This document shows positions 17,606 through 26,335 of a stretch of 64,000 bases of DNA, in pieces. The position numbers were made by a program, and so were the translations under genes. The stretch comes from Motiliproteus coralliicola (GTDB taxonomy: Bacteria > Pseudomonadota > Gammaproteobacteria > Pseudomonadales > Balneatricaceae), in assembly GCF_003345655.1 (NCBI RefSeq), contig NZ_QQOH01000002.1, positions 62,001-126,000 on the forward strand. The letters are read 5' to 3'. The notes under the pieces were generated by a model, which saw only the letters and a program-made list of their open reading frames with translations, was not told where the DNA came from and searched no databases. The first letter of the stretch is position 1; every line of letters starts with the position of its first letter.

Positions 17606-17635
17606 GTTGCCGCTAGGCGGTAACCCGTTGCCGCT
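17606..17635 (+). promoter_or_regulatory. Candidate enhancer site for the flgB sigma-54 promoter
   Basis: GTTGCCGCT occurs at 17606-17614 and again at 17627-17635, exactly 21 bp (two helical turns) apart. The first copy is half of an imperfect dyad ending in GGTAAC at 17624 (7 of 9 arm positions match). It lies about 65-90 bp upstream of the -24 element, a usual distance for an activator such as FleR or FleQ. The protein bound is inferred only from position. Confidence 0.35.
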
Positions 17636-17697
17636 TTTGCCTCCTTTCTTGAGTTTCTCTAAACAAAATCCTTTTTAAAACAGCGGCTTGGTTATGT

Positions 17698-17713
17698 GGC
17701 ACTGAAATTGCCT
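17698..17713 (+). promoter_or_regulatory. Sigma-54 promoter of the flgBCDE operon
   Basis: TGGCAC (17698-17703), five bases, TTGCC: a perfect match to the -24/-12 consensus TGGCAC-N5-TTGC, 37 bp before the flgB ATG. Confidence 0.92.
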
Positions 17714-17749
17714 TATTGCTATTAGGAATAGGTACAGGACCGGCAAGAG

Positions 17750-18163
17750 ATGGCAATTTCATTTGATTCAGCATTGGGTATTCATCAACAGGCGTTGTTG
17801 GTTCGTACCCAGCGGGCGGAGATCCTGGCCAACAATATCGTTAATGCTGATACCCCGAACTATAAAGCGCGGGATATCGATTTTCGCGCCATCCTCGGTG
17901 CTCAGACCGATTCTGTCGCCGCACCGGCCGAACAGATGCGCTTGGCTGCGACCCAATCTGGACATATTGACGGGGTGATCGATCCATCCCTGGCGGCTGA
18001 ATTGATGTACCGACAGCCGCTGCAGCCGTCGGTGGATGGCAACACAGTGGATGTGCAGCACGAGCAGGCGGAATACGCCGAGAATGCATTGGCGTTTCAG
18101 GCCAGCTTTACGTTCCTGAATCGTAAGTTCAATGGCTTGATGAATGCCATCAAGGGCGAGTAA
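17750..18163 (+). CDS. flgB: Flagellar proximal rod protein FlgB
   Basis: 137 residues, usual length. It shows the N-terminal axial-family motif ILANNIVNADTPNYKARDIDF and a C-terminal amphipathic helix (FLNRKFNGLMNAIKGE). FlgB forms the rod layer nearest the MS ring and is exported by the flagellar type III system. ATG 17750 follows GGCAAGAG. First gene of the sigma-54-driven rod-hook operon. Confidence 0.96.
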   Translation: MAISFDSALGIHQQALLVRTQRAEILANNIVNADTPNYKARDIDFRAILGAQTDSVAAPAEQMRLAATQSGHIDGVIDPSLAAELMYRQPLQPSVDGNTVDVQHEQAEYAENALAFQASFTFLNRKFNGLMNAIKGE

Positions 18164-18194
18164 GGCCTGACGCGACAGACTTTGGAGTAACCCC

Positions 18195-18635
18195 ATGTCA
18201 CTTTCAAACATCTTCAATATTGCCGGTAGCGGGATGAGTGCCCAGAGCATTCGTTTGAATACCGTTGCCTCCAATATCGCCAATGCCGAGAGCGTCAGCA
18301 GCAGTGTCGATAGCACTTACCGAGCCCGCCATCCGGTATTTGAGCAGGTTCAGCAGCAAGTGATGGCCGGCATGAGCGCTCAATCCGAGATGCAGGTGAG
18401 CGCCGGTGGTGGGGTCAAGGTAAATGGCATCATCGAGAGTGACGCACCGCTTCGCAAGCAGTATGAGCCCAACCATCCGATGGCTGATGAAGAGGGCTTT
18501 GTCTTTTACCCCAACGTCAATGTGGTCGAAGAGATGGCCAACATGATCTCGGCATCGCGTTCGTTCCAGACCAATGCCGATCTGATGGGAACCGCCAAAG
18601 ACATGATGCAGCGAGTACTGCAGTTGGGGCAGTAA
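18195..18635 (+). CDS. flgC: Flagellar basal-body rod protein FlgC
   Basis: 146 residues with the flagellar rod N-terminal motif RLNTVASNIANAESVSSSVDSTYR, shown in part, and the C-terminal motif NVVEEMANMISASRSFQTNADLM of rod-hook proteins. It is a proximal rod component exported as an unfolded subunit. ATG 18195 has GGAGTAA about eight bases before. It follows flgB after 31 bp. Confidence 0.96.
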   Translation: MSLSNIFNIAGSGMSAQSIRLNTVASNIANAESVSSSVDSTYRARHPVFEQVQQQVMAGMSAQSEMQVSAGGGVKVNGIIESDAPLRKQYEPNHPMADEEGFVFYPNVNVVEEMANMISASRSFQTNADLMGTAKDMMQRVLQLGQ

Positions 18636-18680
18636 CAACTAATCCGCGGCATCGGTCTGGGCCGAGGTCGCAATGAATAG

Positions 18681-18709
18681 GGTTCGAGGTGTGAAGATCA
18701 CCCCGAACC
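18681..18709 (+). other. Hairpin between flgC and flgD
   Basis: GGTTCG-A-GGTG (18681-18691) can pair with CACC-C-CGAACC (18699-18709), one A/C mismatch. No T-run follows, so it more likely modulates mRNA stability or attenuation than terminates. Confidence 0.4.
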
Positions 18710-18750
18710 TGAGTATCTAGCCAGCGGGACGCCGCCGGTGGAGGTAGGTC

Positions 18751-19422
18751 ATGAGTAATATCAACAATGTAAACAGCTCCGGGAATGTATTCCTGGACTT
18801 GAACAAGCAAGACGATGCGAGCAAGACGGCTGCGCAGGAACAGAGTGACATGTTCATGCAGCTGATGATTGCTCAGATGCAGAATCAGGATCCGACCAGT
18901 CCGGCTGACACCTCGGACTATATGAATCAGATTTCGCAGATGAGCATGGTTGAAAGCATCAACAACATGAATCTGACGATGCAGGGCATGTCCAACAGCA
19001 TGCTGTCGAGCCAGACCGCGCTGCAGGCCTCATCGATGGTCGGGAAGACCGTCTATGTTCCCACTACCCAGGCCAAGGTCGGTGACGACGGGATGATTCA
19101 GGGGGTGATGGCGCTGCAGACCAGTCACGAAGATGTGCGGGTCAAGGTCTATGACAGCACTGGTGCCCAGATCAGCAATCTGTCGTTGGGGGCTCAGGCC
19201 GCCGGTGACGGCCAGTTCAAGTTTCAATTGCCGGAAGGCTATGGGGCCGGTGATTACAAGATCGAAGTCGAAGCCAAGTGGGGTGACGACTATGTGCCGG
19301 TACAGGCCTACCTGGGCCGCAATGTCGATAGTGTCAGCCTGGGCCAGAACGGTGTAGGCATGAAAATAAATATCGAAGGTGGCTCGGTCTCCTTTGATCA
19401 AGTTAAACAGATTGGAGCCTGA
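18751..19422 (+). CDS. flgD: Flagellar hook assembly scaffold FlgD
   Basis: 223 residues. The N-terminal export and capping segment contains MFMQLMIAQMQNQDPTSP, the FlgD signature, followed by the Tudor/FnIII-like hybrid domain (about 75-215, VRVKVYDSTGAQISNL). FlgD caps the growing hook and is discarded when the hook is complete. ATG 18751 has GGAGG at about 18738-18744. flgE follows after 2 bp. Confidence 0.96.
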   Translation: MSNINNVNSSGNVFLDLNKQDDASKTAAQEQSDMFMQLMIAQMQNQDPTSPADTSDYMNQISQMSMVESINNMNLTMQGMSNSMLSSQTALQASSMVGKTVYVPTTQAKVGDDGMIQGVMALQTSHEDVRVKVYDSTGAQISNLSLGAQAAGDGQFKFQLPEGYGAGDYKIEVEAKWGDDYVPVQAYLGRNVDSVSLGQNGVGMKINIEGGSVSFDQVKQIGA

Positions 19423-19424
19423 TC

Positions 19425-21392
19425 ATGGCGTTTAGTACAGCAATAACAGGCCTGAAGGCGTCGACGACTGAGCTCGATGTCACCGGCAACAATATCGCCA
19501 ACTCCAGTACCGTCGGCTTCAAGTCGGCCCGGACCGAGTTTTCCGATATCTTTGCCACCGTGGTGGTGGGATCGGGCTCGGCCAATAGCCCGGGGTCGGG
19601 GGTTATCGTCTCCGATATCGCACAGGACTTTACCGCCGGTACGATCCAGTTCACCAACAACAACCTGGACCTGGCGATCGACGGTTCCGGTTTCTTCCAG
19701 CTCAATGATGGTCAGGGTGGTATCACCTACACCCGTGCCGGTGGTTTTGAACTGGACAAAGATGGCTTTGTCGTTTCCAAGAACGGCAACTTCCTGCAGG
19801 GCTTTGGGCTGGATGCCGCCGGGAATATGCAGCCGATAGGCAACTTGGCGGTGTCTCAAAAAGAGAGCCCACCCAAGTCGACGGAATTTATGGATCTCTC
19901 TTTCAATATTGATTCGAGAGCGGAGGCATCGAATCTGGCCTACGATCCGACGGATTCTGCCACCTTTACCTTCAGCACCACCAATCGCTCCTTCGATAGC
20001 CTGGGTAATGAGAATACGATCAAGTACGACTTTATCAAGCAGGGGGAGTGGCGAGAGCGTCAAACTGTTGATTTCAGTACCTTTAGTGCGGCGGCTGGGG
20101 AAACGCTATTTGTTGCTGGCGGGTCATTGACCGTACCGGCAGGCGGGTTAGACCAAACTAACGTCGCTGCATTTATTGAGGGCCAATTGAGCACGCTTCA
20201 AGGGCAGCCTACGTTTGATAGCAATGTCAGCGGCATGAAAGTGGGCACGGGGACGCCTCCCGAGCTGATCGTAACCTATAAGGCCAGTGCTGCCGATGTG
20301 CGTCCGATTCTGATACAGCATGATCCCGGTACCGGTGCCGTCGATATCGTCGCTGAACATGATGAAGACCCCTTCTTTCCGGCGAACAAGGTTGAAGTTA
20401 CGGAGTTTACGGTCGGGGCTTCCTTTACCGGTAGCGTTGATATTGGTGAGCACACCGTTTCGATCACCTCCGGGGCAACGGCATCCGATGTGTTAACCCA
20501 GATCAGGAACGATCAAAACGCGATTCTAGCGGCCAATCCTGAGATCGATACGATTGATATTAATAGTGCGACTGGCGAGCTGATCATAACGTACAAGGCC
20601 GAACTGGGTGATACGCCCTCTGTGAATGTGGCTTTGGCGAGTACCACGGCGGGTACGCTAACGCTGACGGACGATCCCAACGGCAAAAATGAAGCAGGCG
20701 ATGCGAGCTACCAAGGTGTGTATCAGATGCACGCCCTCTTCAACAATGAAACCCCGTTGAACATTGGGCGGGTTAACCAGCCAGGTACAGCCGGCTTTAC
20801 CTCGAACCCTCAGGGGACCGAGGCTGGCCCCATTCTGTTGACCTTCGATACCACCAATGGCTTGCTGGCTTCGGTCAATGGGACTCCGGTCAGTGCAACC
20901 GGCGATGCACCCAAATTGACAATCCAGGGGGCGGATCCGGCAGATCCGACCAACACGATTGAGCTGGATCTAACCGGCACCACGCAGTTCGCCTCAGACT
21001 CGATTGTCAAAGCCTCGACGCAAGATGGTTTTGCCAAGGGGGATTTGATCGGGGTGACCTTCTCTGCCGACGGGATCATGGTGGCCAGTTTCAGTAATGG
21101 CCAGAACTCCAACCTCGGCATTGTGGCGCTGGCGACCTTTGAGAACCAAGGGGGGCTACAACCGGTGGGTGATACGGCCTGGACAGCTACCCTGGCTTCC
21201 GGCCAGGCGATTCTGAACCCGCCGGGAACCGGTCTGAATGGTCAGCTTCGTTCGGCGGCGCTGGAGCAATCCAACGTCAACCTGTCGGAAGAGCTGGTGG
21301 CGTTGATCGAGGCGCAGCGTAATTTCCAGGCCAACTCGAAGACACTGCAAACCGAAAACCAGGTGACCCAGACGATCCTGCAGATCAACTAA
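19425..21392 (+). CDS. flgE: Flagellar hook protein FlgE with enlarged variable domain
   Basis: 655 residues, well above the roughly 400-460 usual for FlgE. Conserved ends are clear: N-terminal TELDVTGNNIANSSTVGFKS and C-terminal LIEAQRNFQANSKTLQTEN. Between YDFIKQGEW (about 208) and GVYQMHALFNN (about 431) lie some 200 extra residues. They appear to hold two related modules, ending in ELIVTYKASAADV (280-292) and ELIITYKAELGDT (385-397). This part would lie on the hook surface. ATG 19425 starts 2 bp after the flgD stop. Confidence 0.95.
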   Translation: MAFSTAITGLKASTTELDVTGNNIANSSTVGFKSARTEFSDIFATVVVGSGSANSPGSGVIVSDIAQDFTAGTIQFTNNNLDLAIDGSGFFQLNDGQGGITYTRAGGFELDKDGFVVSKNGNFLQGFGLDAAGNMQPIGNLAVSQKESPPKSTEFMDLSFNIDSRAEASNLAYDPTDSATFTFSTTNRSFDSLGNENTIKYDFIKQGEWRERQTVDFSTFSAAAGETLFVAGGSLTVPAGGLDQTNVAAFIEGQLSTLQGQPTFDSNVSGMKVGTGTPPELIVTYKASAADVRPILIQHDPGTGAVDIVAEHDEDPFFPANKVEVTEFTVGASFTGSVDIGEHTVSITSGATASDVLTQIRNDQNAILAANPEIDTIDINSATGELIITYKAELGDTPSVNVALASTTAGTLTLTDDPNGKNEAGDASYQGVYQMHALFNNETPLNIGRVNQPGTAGFTSNPQGTEAGPILLTFDTTNGLLASVNGTPVSATGDAPKLTIQGADPADPTNTIELDLTGTTQFASDSIVKASTQDGFAKGDLIGVTFSADGIMVASFSNGQNSNLGIVALATFENQGGLQPVGDTAWTATLASGQAILNPPGTGLNGQLRSAALEQSNVNLSEELVALIEAQRNFQANSKTLQTENQVTQTILQIN

Positions 21393-21461
21393 ATCGGCCC
21401 AGCTCGACAGAGCTGAAGCTGCGAACCGTCATTGAGCGGATCGCTATAGCAACACTTCAAG

Positions 21462-21496
21462 GCACGGCCCGAAGACTTTCGGACCGTGCTTTTTTG
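21462..21496 (+). terminator. Rho-independent terminator after flgE
   Basis: GCACGG-C-CCGAA (21462-21473) pairs with TTCGG-A-CCGTGC (21478-21489), one C/A mismatch, followed by a run of seven T. It ends the flgBCDE transcript. Confidence 0.88.
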
Positions 21497-21510
21497 CGTC
21501 TCTAAAAAAC

Positions 21511-21526
21511 TGGCATCTTCGTTGCA
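21511..21526 (+). promoter_or_regulatory. Sigma-54 promoter of the flgFGHI operon
   Basis: TGGCAT (21511-21516), five bases, TTGCA (21522-21526): one mismatch to TGGCAC-N5-TTGCA, with the invariant GG and GC correctly spaced. It lies directly after the flgE terminator and 70 bp before flgF. Confidence 0.88.
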
Positions 21527-21596
21527 TTGTTCTCAGTAGTACGCCTAAAAGCGGCAATCGACAACCGCCGTCGATTGCGAGAATGAGGACAACTCT

Positions 21597-22340
21597 TTGG
21601 ACAAGTTGCTGTTTCTTTCGATGACCGGGGCCAATCAGACGATGCTGGCCCAGACAGCCCATGCCAACAATCTAGCTAACGTCAACACGACGGGTTTTAA
21701 GGCCGACCTGGCCCAAGCCCGTGCTATGCCGGTTATTGGCGAGGGGTATCGGTCGCGGGTGTATGCCATGACCGAACGACCGGCCACCAACCTTTCCGAA
21801 GGGGTGAATGAGCATACCGGACGAGAATTGGATGTGGCCGTTCAGACGCCGGGCTGGATCGCGGTACGGGGGCGAGATGGAAGCGAAGCCTACACCCGTG
21901 CCGGTGCCCTGCATGTTGATGCCGCAGGGCGGCTACTGGATGGCAGAGGATTGCCGGTGCTGGGCGAGGGGGGCGAAATTGTATTGCCTCCCAGCTCCAA
22001 AGTGGAAGTCGGTGAGGACGGCACCATCACGGTTAGAGCCACCGGTGATCAACCCAACGCCCTTGCGGTGGTGGATCGAATCAAATTGGTCAATCCGGAT
22101 CCGCAGGCACTGACCAAAGGCGAAGACGGCCTGATGCGGCTGAAGGCGGGCGGGCAGGCGGGCCTGGACCCGGAGGTTAGAGTGGCATCGGGCTTTCTGG
22201 AAACCAGTAACGTCAACGCCGTGCATGAGTTGACATCGATTATTGACCTGTCCCGACGGTTCGAGATGAATGTGAAAATGATGCGGGATGCTGAAGAGAA
22301 CGCCGAAGCGGCGGCGCGGATCCTGCAGAATCTGGGTTAG
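21597..22340 (+). CDS. flgF: Flagellar proximal rod protein FlgF
   Basis: 247 residues. The rod motif AHANNLANVNTTGFKADLAQ is present near the N-terminus and the C-terminal rod helix (SIIDLSRRFEMNVKMM) at the end. The start is TTG 21597, supported by GAGGA about 11 bases upstream and by the position of the rod motif; no ATG precedes it. It opens the second rod operon under its own sigma-54 promoter. Confidence 0.95.
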   Translation: MDKLLFLSMTGANQTMLAQTAHANNLANVNTTGFKADLAQARAMPVIGEGYRSRVYAMTERPATNLSEGVNEHTGRELDVAVQTPGWIAVRGRDGSEAYTRAGALHVDAAGRLLDGRGLPVLGEGGEIVLPPSSKVEVGEDGTITVRATGDQPNALAVVDRIKLVNPDPQALTKGEDGLMRLKAGGQAGLDPEVRVASGFLETSNVNAVHELTSIIDLSRRFEMNVKMMRDAEENAEAAARILQNLG

Positions 22341-22424
22341 CGACCGGCCTTCGAGGCTTAAGAGAAAGCACCAAATAGAATAATTAGGGTGGTCGAGAAC
22401 AGACCGCCGAGCAAGGGGAAAATT

Positions 22425-23210
22425 ATGAACGGAGCCCTGTTTGTCGCCAAGACGGGTCTGAGCGCCCAGGATACTGCGCTTCGGGTTGTATCCAATAACC
22501 TGGCCAATATCAGTACTGACGGCTTCAAGCGCGATCGCGCGGTTTTTGAGGACCTGATCTATCAGGTTCAGCGTCAGCCCGGCGCCCAGTCAGCCGATGG
22601 AACCGAGCTGCCTTCCGGCTTTCAGCTCGGTACTGGAGTGCGGGTGGTCGGCACTGAAAAAACTTTTACCCAGGGCACCATCAATGTAACCAACCAGAAT
22701 CTGGATTTGGCCATCGAAGGTGATGGTTTCTTTCAGATCGCGCTGCCCAACGGGGAAACCGGTTATACCCGCAGTGGCCGTTTCCAGCTCAACTCCAGCG
22801 GCCAGATGGTCAATGCTCAAGGGTACCTAGTGGATCCGACTATCACTATCCCCGCCGACGCCACCTCCGTGACTATCGGTAATGACGGTGTTGTATCGGT
22901 AACCCAGGCAGGCAGTTCGGTGGCTACCCAGGTTGGCCAAATCACGTTGGCGGACTTTACCAATCCGGCGGGTTTGCAGGCGATCGGCGGTAACCTGTTC
23001 CAGGAAACAGTCTCCAGCGGTGCGCCGACTACCGGCAACCCGGGATCTACTTCCTTCGGGGCGACGATTCAAGGGGCGTTGGAGAACTCCAACGTCAACT
23101 CGGTCGAGGAGCTGGTGAATATGATTCAGACCCAGCGTGCTTTCGAGATGAACTCCAAAGTGATCTCAACGGCCGATCAGATGCTCTCGTTCGTGACCCA
23201 GCAGCTTTAA
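22425..23210 (+). CDS. flgG: Flagellar distal rod protein FlgG
   Basis: 261 residues, the usual size. ATG 22425 is chosen because AAGGGG lies eight bases upstream and the protein then starts MNGALFVAKTGL like other FlgG; an upstream in-frame GTG at 22389 adds 12 unrelated residues. Motifs: VVSNNLANISTDGFKRDRA and the C-terminal LVNMIQTQRAFEMNSKVI. FlgG builds the distal rod that runs through the L and P rings. Confidence 0.96.
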   Translation: MNGALFVAKTGLSAQDTALRVVSNNLANISTDGFKRDRAVFEDLIYQVQRQPGAQSADGTELPSGFQLGTGVRVVGTEKTFTQGTINVTNQNLDLAIEGDGFFQIALPNGETGYTRSGRFQLNSSGQMVNAQGYLVDPTITIPADATSVTIGNDGVVSVTQAGSSVATQVGQITLADFTNPAGLQAIGGNLFQETVSSGAPTTGNPGSTSFGATIQGALENSNVNSVEELVNMIQTQRAFEMNSKVISTADQMLSFVTQQL

Positions 23211-23239
23211 TCGCCCTCGGGATTAACAGGTAGATTGCT

Positions 23240-23923
23240 ATGAAAACCAAGCACAAGATTCTGATATTCACCCTGGCCGCATCATTGCTGGGTGGTTGTG
23301 CGCAAACACCGCCAAAGCCTGACAATCCCTATTTTGCCCCGGTACCGCCGGCGGCCATGTCGGCGCCAAAACCTGTGGATGGTGCGATCTTCCATGCCGG
23401 TCATAGCGTGTCGCTGTACGAAGATGGTAATGCCCGCCGGGTGGGGGATATTCTGACAATCGTATTGACCGAGCGTACCCAGGCCAGCAAGTCGAGCGAA
23501 ACCGAGTTGGAAAAAAACAGCGATGTGTCGATTACCGCGCCGACCATTCTCGGATCGCCGTTAACGATCAATGGCAACGAGGCTAGCTTCAGCTTGCCCG
23601 GTGGAACTCGCACATTTGAGAGCACCGGCGATGCCGATCAGAGCAACAGCCTGAGCGGTGATATCACCGTCACCGTATCCGATGTACTGCCCAACGGCGT
23701 GTTGCGGGTTCGCGGCGAGAAATGGATGACGTTGACCAGCGGCGACGAATATATCCGTATCAGCGGCCTGGTTCGGCCCCAGGATATCAAGCCGGACAAC
23801 ACCCTCGACTCCGTTAAGCTGGCGGATGCGCGGATAACCTACAGCGGCACTGGCGAAGTTCACGATACCAACAAAATGGGCTGGTTTACCCGCTTCTTCT
23901 ACAGCCCGCTATGGCCGTTTTAA
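23240..23923 (+). CDS. flgH: Flagellar L-ring lipoprotein FlgH
   Basis: 227 residues. A lipoprotein signal peptide with lipobox LLGGC gives the lipidated cysteine C20. The FlgH core follows (GHSVSLYEDGNARRVGDILTIVL, in part; VLPNGVLRVRGEKWM; YIRISGLVRPQDI). It forms the outer-membrane L ring around the rod. ATG 23240, 29 bp after flgG. Confidence 0.96.
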   Translation: MKTKHKILIFTLAASLLGGCAQTPPKPDNPYFAPVPPAAMSAPKPVDGAIFHAGHSVSLYEDGNARRVGDILTIVLTERTQASKSSETELEKNSDVSITAPTILGSPLTINGNEASFSLPGGTRTFESTGDADQSNSLSGDITVTVSDVLPNGVLRVRGEKWMTLTSGDEYIRISGLVRPQDIKPDNTLDSVKLADARITYSGTGEVHDTNKMGWFTRFFYSPLWPF

Positions 23924-23964
23924 CCCAATTGGATAAGGTTTCGGCAAGTCCGAACAGGTAGCTG

Positions 23965-25068
23965 ATGATGAAAACAACGACCCGCAACCTAATGATCTTA
24001 CTGCTGGGCACCCTGCTTAGCGCCGGGGTGCAAGCGGAACGGCTAAAGGATATTACCGATGTGGCCGGGGTTCGACCTAACCAGTTGGTGGGTTACGGGC
24101 TGGTGGTGGGCCTGAGTGGCACCGGCGACAAAGTTAGCTTTACCTCGCAGACCTTCAAGAACATGCTGGCTCAGTTTGGTTTGACGCTGCCGCCGGGAAC
24201 CAATCCCCAGTCCAAGAATATCGCAGCGGTATCGATCCATGCTGAGCTGCCGCCGTTCGCCAAGCCGGGTCAACTGTTGGATGTGACGGTTTCGTCGATC
24301 GGCGATGCCTCCAGCCTACGCGGAGGCAGCCTGTTGATGGCGCCGCTGAAAGGGGCCGATGGGCAGGTGTATGCGATGGCCCAGGGGAACCTGGTGGTCG
24401 GCGGGTTGGGAGCCGAAGGATTGGACGGTTCGCGTATCACCATCAATGTGCCCAGTGTCGGTCGGGTGCCCAGCGGTGCCACGGTGGAGCGTTCAGTGCC
24501 TAGCCCCTTCGCTCGCGGTGACCACTTGGTATTGAATCTACACACTCCGGACTTCACCACGTCCCGCCGGGTCGCAGAGCGTATCAATGGCTTGCTGGGG
24601 CCGGATGTCGCGACTTCGGTGGATGCCACCTCGATTCGGGTCCGTGCTCCCCGTGATGCCAGTCAGCGGGTGACCTACCTGTCGGTGTTGGAAAACCTGG
24701 AGGTTGAACCGGCGGCGGAGGTTGCCAAGGTGATCATCAACTCGCGCACCGGCACCATCATTATCGGTGAGAATGTACGGGTGTCTCCGGTCGCAATCAC
24801 CCACGGTGGCCTGACGGTTTCGATTCTGGAAAATCCAGAAGCCAATCAGCCCGGTGCTTTTGCCGGTGGGGATACCGTGGTGGTGCCGCGAAGCGGCATC
24901 GAAGTGGATGAAAACAGTGGCCATATGTTCTCGTTCCAGCCGGGGGCTTCGCTTAACGAGATTGTCGAAGCGGTCAACCAGGTTGGTGCGGCGCCCGGTG
25001 ATCTGATGGCGATCCTCGAAGCGCTGAAGCAGTCGGGTGCGTTGAAGGCCGAGTTGGTGGTGATCTAA
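23965..25068 (+). CDS. flgI: Flagellar P-ring protein FlgI
   Basis: 367 residues with a Sec signal peptide ([17 protein letters not shown], cleavage after VQA). The mature start [20 protein letters not shown] is the FlgI signature, and the whole family length is present. FlgI forms the peptidoglycan-associated P ring in the periplasm with the help of FlgA. ATG 23965 is next to another ATG at 23968. It ends the flgFGHI transcript; a hairpin follows. Confidence 0.97.
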   Translation: MMKTTTRNLMILLLGTLLSAGVQAERLKDITDVAGVRPNQLVGYGLVVGLSGTGDKVSFTSQTFKNMLAQFGLTLPPGTNPQSKNIAAVSIHAELPPFAKPGQLLDVTVSSIGDASSLRGGSLLMAPLKGADGQVYAMAQGNLVVGGLGAEGLDGSRITINVPSVGRVPSGATVERSVPSPFARGDHLVLNLHTPDFTTSRRVAERINGLLGPDVATSVDATSIRVRAPRDASQRVTYLSVLENLEVEPAAEVAKVIINSRTGTIIIGENVRVSPVAITHGGLTVSILENPEANQPGAFAGGDTVVVPRSGIEVDENSGHMFSFQPGASLNEIVEAVNQVGAAPGDLMAILEALKQSGALKAELVVI

Positions 25069-25089
25069 CCGGGTATCCGGTATCTGATT

Positions 25090-25114
25090 CTGGGTCGGTG
25101 GTCTATCGACCCAG
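25090..25114 (+). terminator. Hairpin after flgI (T-less)
   Basis: Perfect 8-bp stem CTGGGTCG (25090-25097) with CGACCCAG (25107-25114) over a 9-nt loop, 21 bases after flgI. No T-run follows, so termination is only possible or partial. Confidence 0.45.
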
Positions 25115-25169
25115 CACTGAACGCCTGTCCGGCTTTGCTGGTCGGGCTGTTCCTGTCTATAGATAAAGT

Positions 25170-25185
25170 TGGCATTGGTTATGCA
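25170..25185 (+). promoter_or_regulatory. Probable sigma-54 promoter of flgJ
   Basis: TGGCAT (25170-25175), five bases, ATGCA (25181-25185): GG and GC correctly spaced, two deviations from TGGCAC-N5-TTGCA. It lies 48 bp before the flgJ ATG in a 164-bp gap. Confidence 0.65.
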
Positions 25186-25232
25186 TTAAACAGGTATGGC
25201 GGCGCGTAATTGCCGCTTTACCGGAGCCAAGC

Positions 25233-26228
25233 ATGACCAGCAACGATCTTTCCATTAAGTCATACACCGATCTGACTGAGCTGAACAAGCTCAAGCAGGC
25301 GAATCGGAATGACGATCCGCGTGCCCTTCAAGCGGTAGCGGAACAGTTCGAATCGTTGTTCCTCAATATGCTGCTCAAAAACATGCGTCAGGCCAATGAA
25401 GCCTTCTCGGAAGGCGGCCTGTTCGATAGCAGTGAGAGCAAGTTCTATCAAGAGATGATGGATCAGCAGCTGAGTATGTCGCTGTCATCCGGTAAGGGTA
25501 TCGGTTTGAGCGAGGTGTTGGTTCGCCAGTTATCACCCAATCGAGAACCAGTTCAGGTGGATCAACAGAAGGTTGCTCAGTTAAATCAGCCGGTTAGCCA
25601 CGTGACTGGTGATCTGGGTGCTTTGCTACAGCAAGCGCGGGTGCGCTCTCAACAACAGGATTTGAGCACCGATAAGCCGGTTGATTCAAGCCAACGGGTT
25701 GGAGCGGCTTCCACTGTCGCGGCAGAGTTGCCCGATCGGTTTGAATCACCACAAGAGTTTGTGCAGGCGATGATGCCGATCGCCAAACAGGTCAGCGCCG
25801 ACAGTGCCGTTGAGGCAGAGGTATTGGTGGCCCAAGCGGCATTGGAAACCGGTTGGGGCAAACATTTGCCGCGTCGAGCCGATGGCGGCAACAGCTACAA
25901 CCTGTTCGGCATCAAGGCCGATCAGCGCTGGCAGGGTGATCGGGTCGCCAGCAATACACTGGAGTTCCGTGACGGTATAGCGCAGCAGGAGCGGGCTTCG
26001 TTCCGTGCTTACGATTCCTACCGGCACAGCATGCAGGATTACCTGGCTTTCATCAGCGAGAGCCCGCGTTATCAACAGGCATTGGGCCGGGCCGGTGATA
26101 GCCACAACTATATCGAGCAGCTACAGCTGGCAGGCTATGCAACCGACCCGGCCTATAGCAGCAAAGTTCAAGGCATTCTGAACAGCGATCTGTTCCGAAA
26201 TGCCGTATCAGTCAGTCACGAAGGATAA
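25233..26228 (+). CDS. flgJ: Peptidoglycan hydrolase and rod cap FlgJ
   Basis: 331 residues, two domains. Residues 25-100 are the rod-cap domain (ALQAVAEQFESLFLNMLLKNMR, in part). Residues 165-325 are a glucosaminidase/muramidase domain with the predicted catalytic glutamate E205 in AALETGWGK and NSYNLFGIKAD. It opens the peptidoglycan layer for the growing rod. The linker (100-165) is Gln/Ser-rich. ATG 25233 has CGGAG about nine bases before. Confidence 0.95.
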   Translation: MTSNDLSIKSYTDLTELNKLKQANRNDDPRALQAVAEQFESLFLNMLLKNMRQANEAFSEGGLFDSSESKFYQEMMDQQLSMSLSSGKGIGLSEVLVRQLSPNREPVQVDQQKVAQLNQPVSHVTGDLGALLQQARVRSQQQDLSTDKPVDSSQRVGAASTVAAELPDRFESPQEFVQAMMPIAKQVSADSAVEAEVLVAQAALETGWGKHLPRRADGGNSYNLFGIKADQRWQGDRVASNTLEFRDGIAQQERASFRAYDSYRHSMQDYLAFISESPRYQQALGRAGDSHNYIEQLQLAGYATDPAYSSKVQGILNSDLFRNAVSVSHEG

Positions 26229-26335
26229 GTCGAGGTGTGAACGTAGCAGTCATCAGGTTGAGATAGCGACACAAGACATTCAACAGCCTGATCCAGACCG
26301 CGCGATTCATGCAGTTATCTCGCAGGAGGTTTAAC

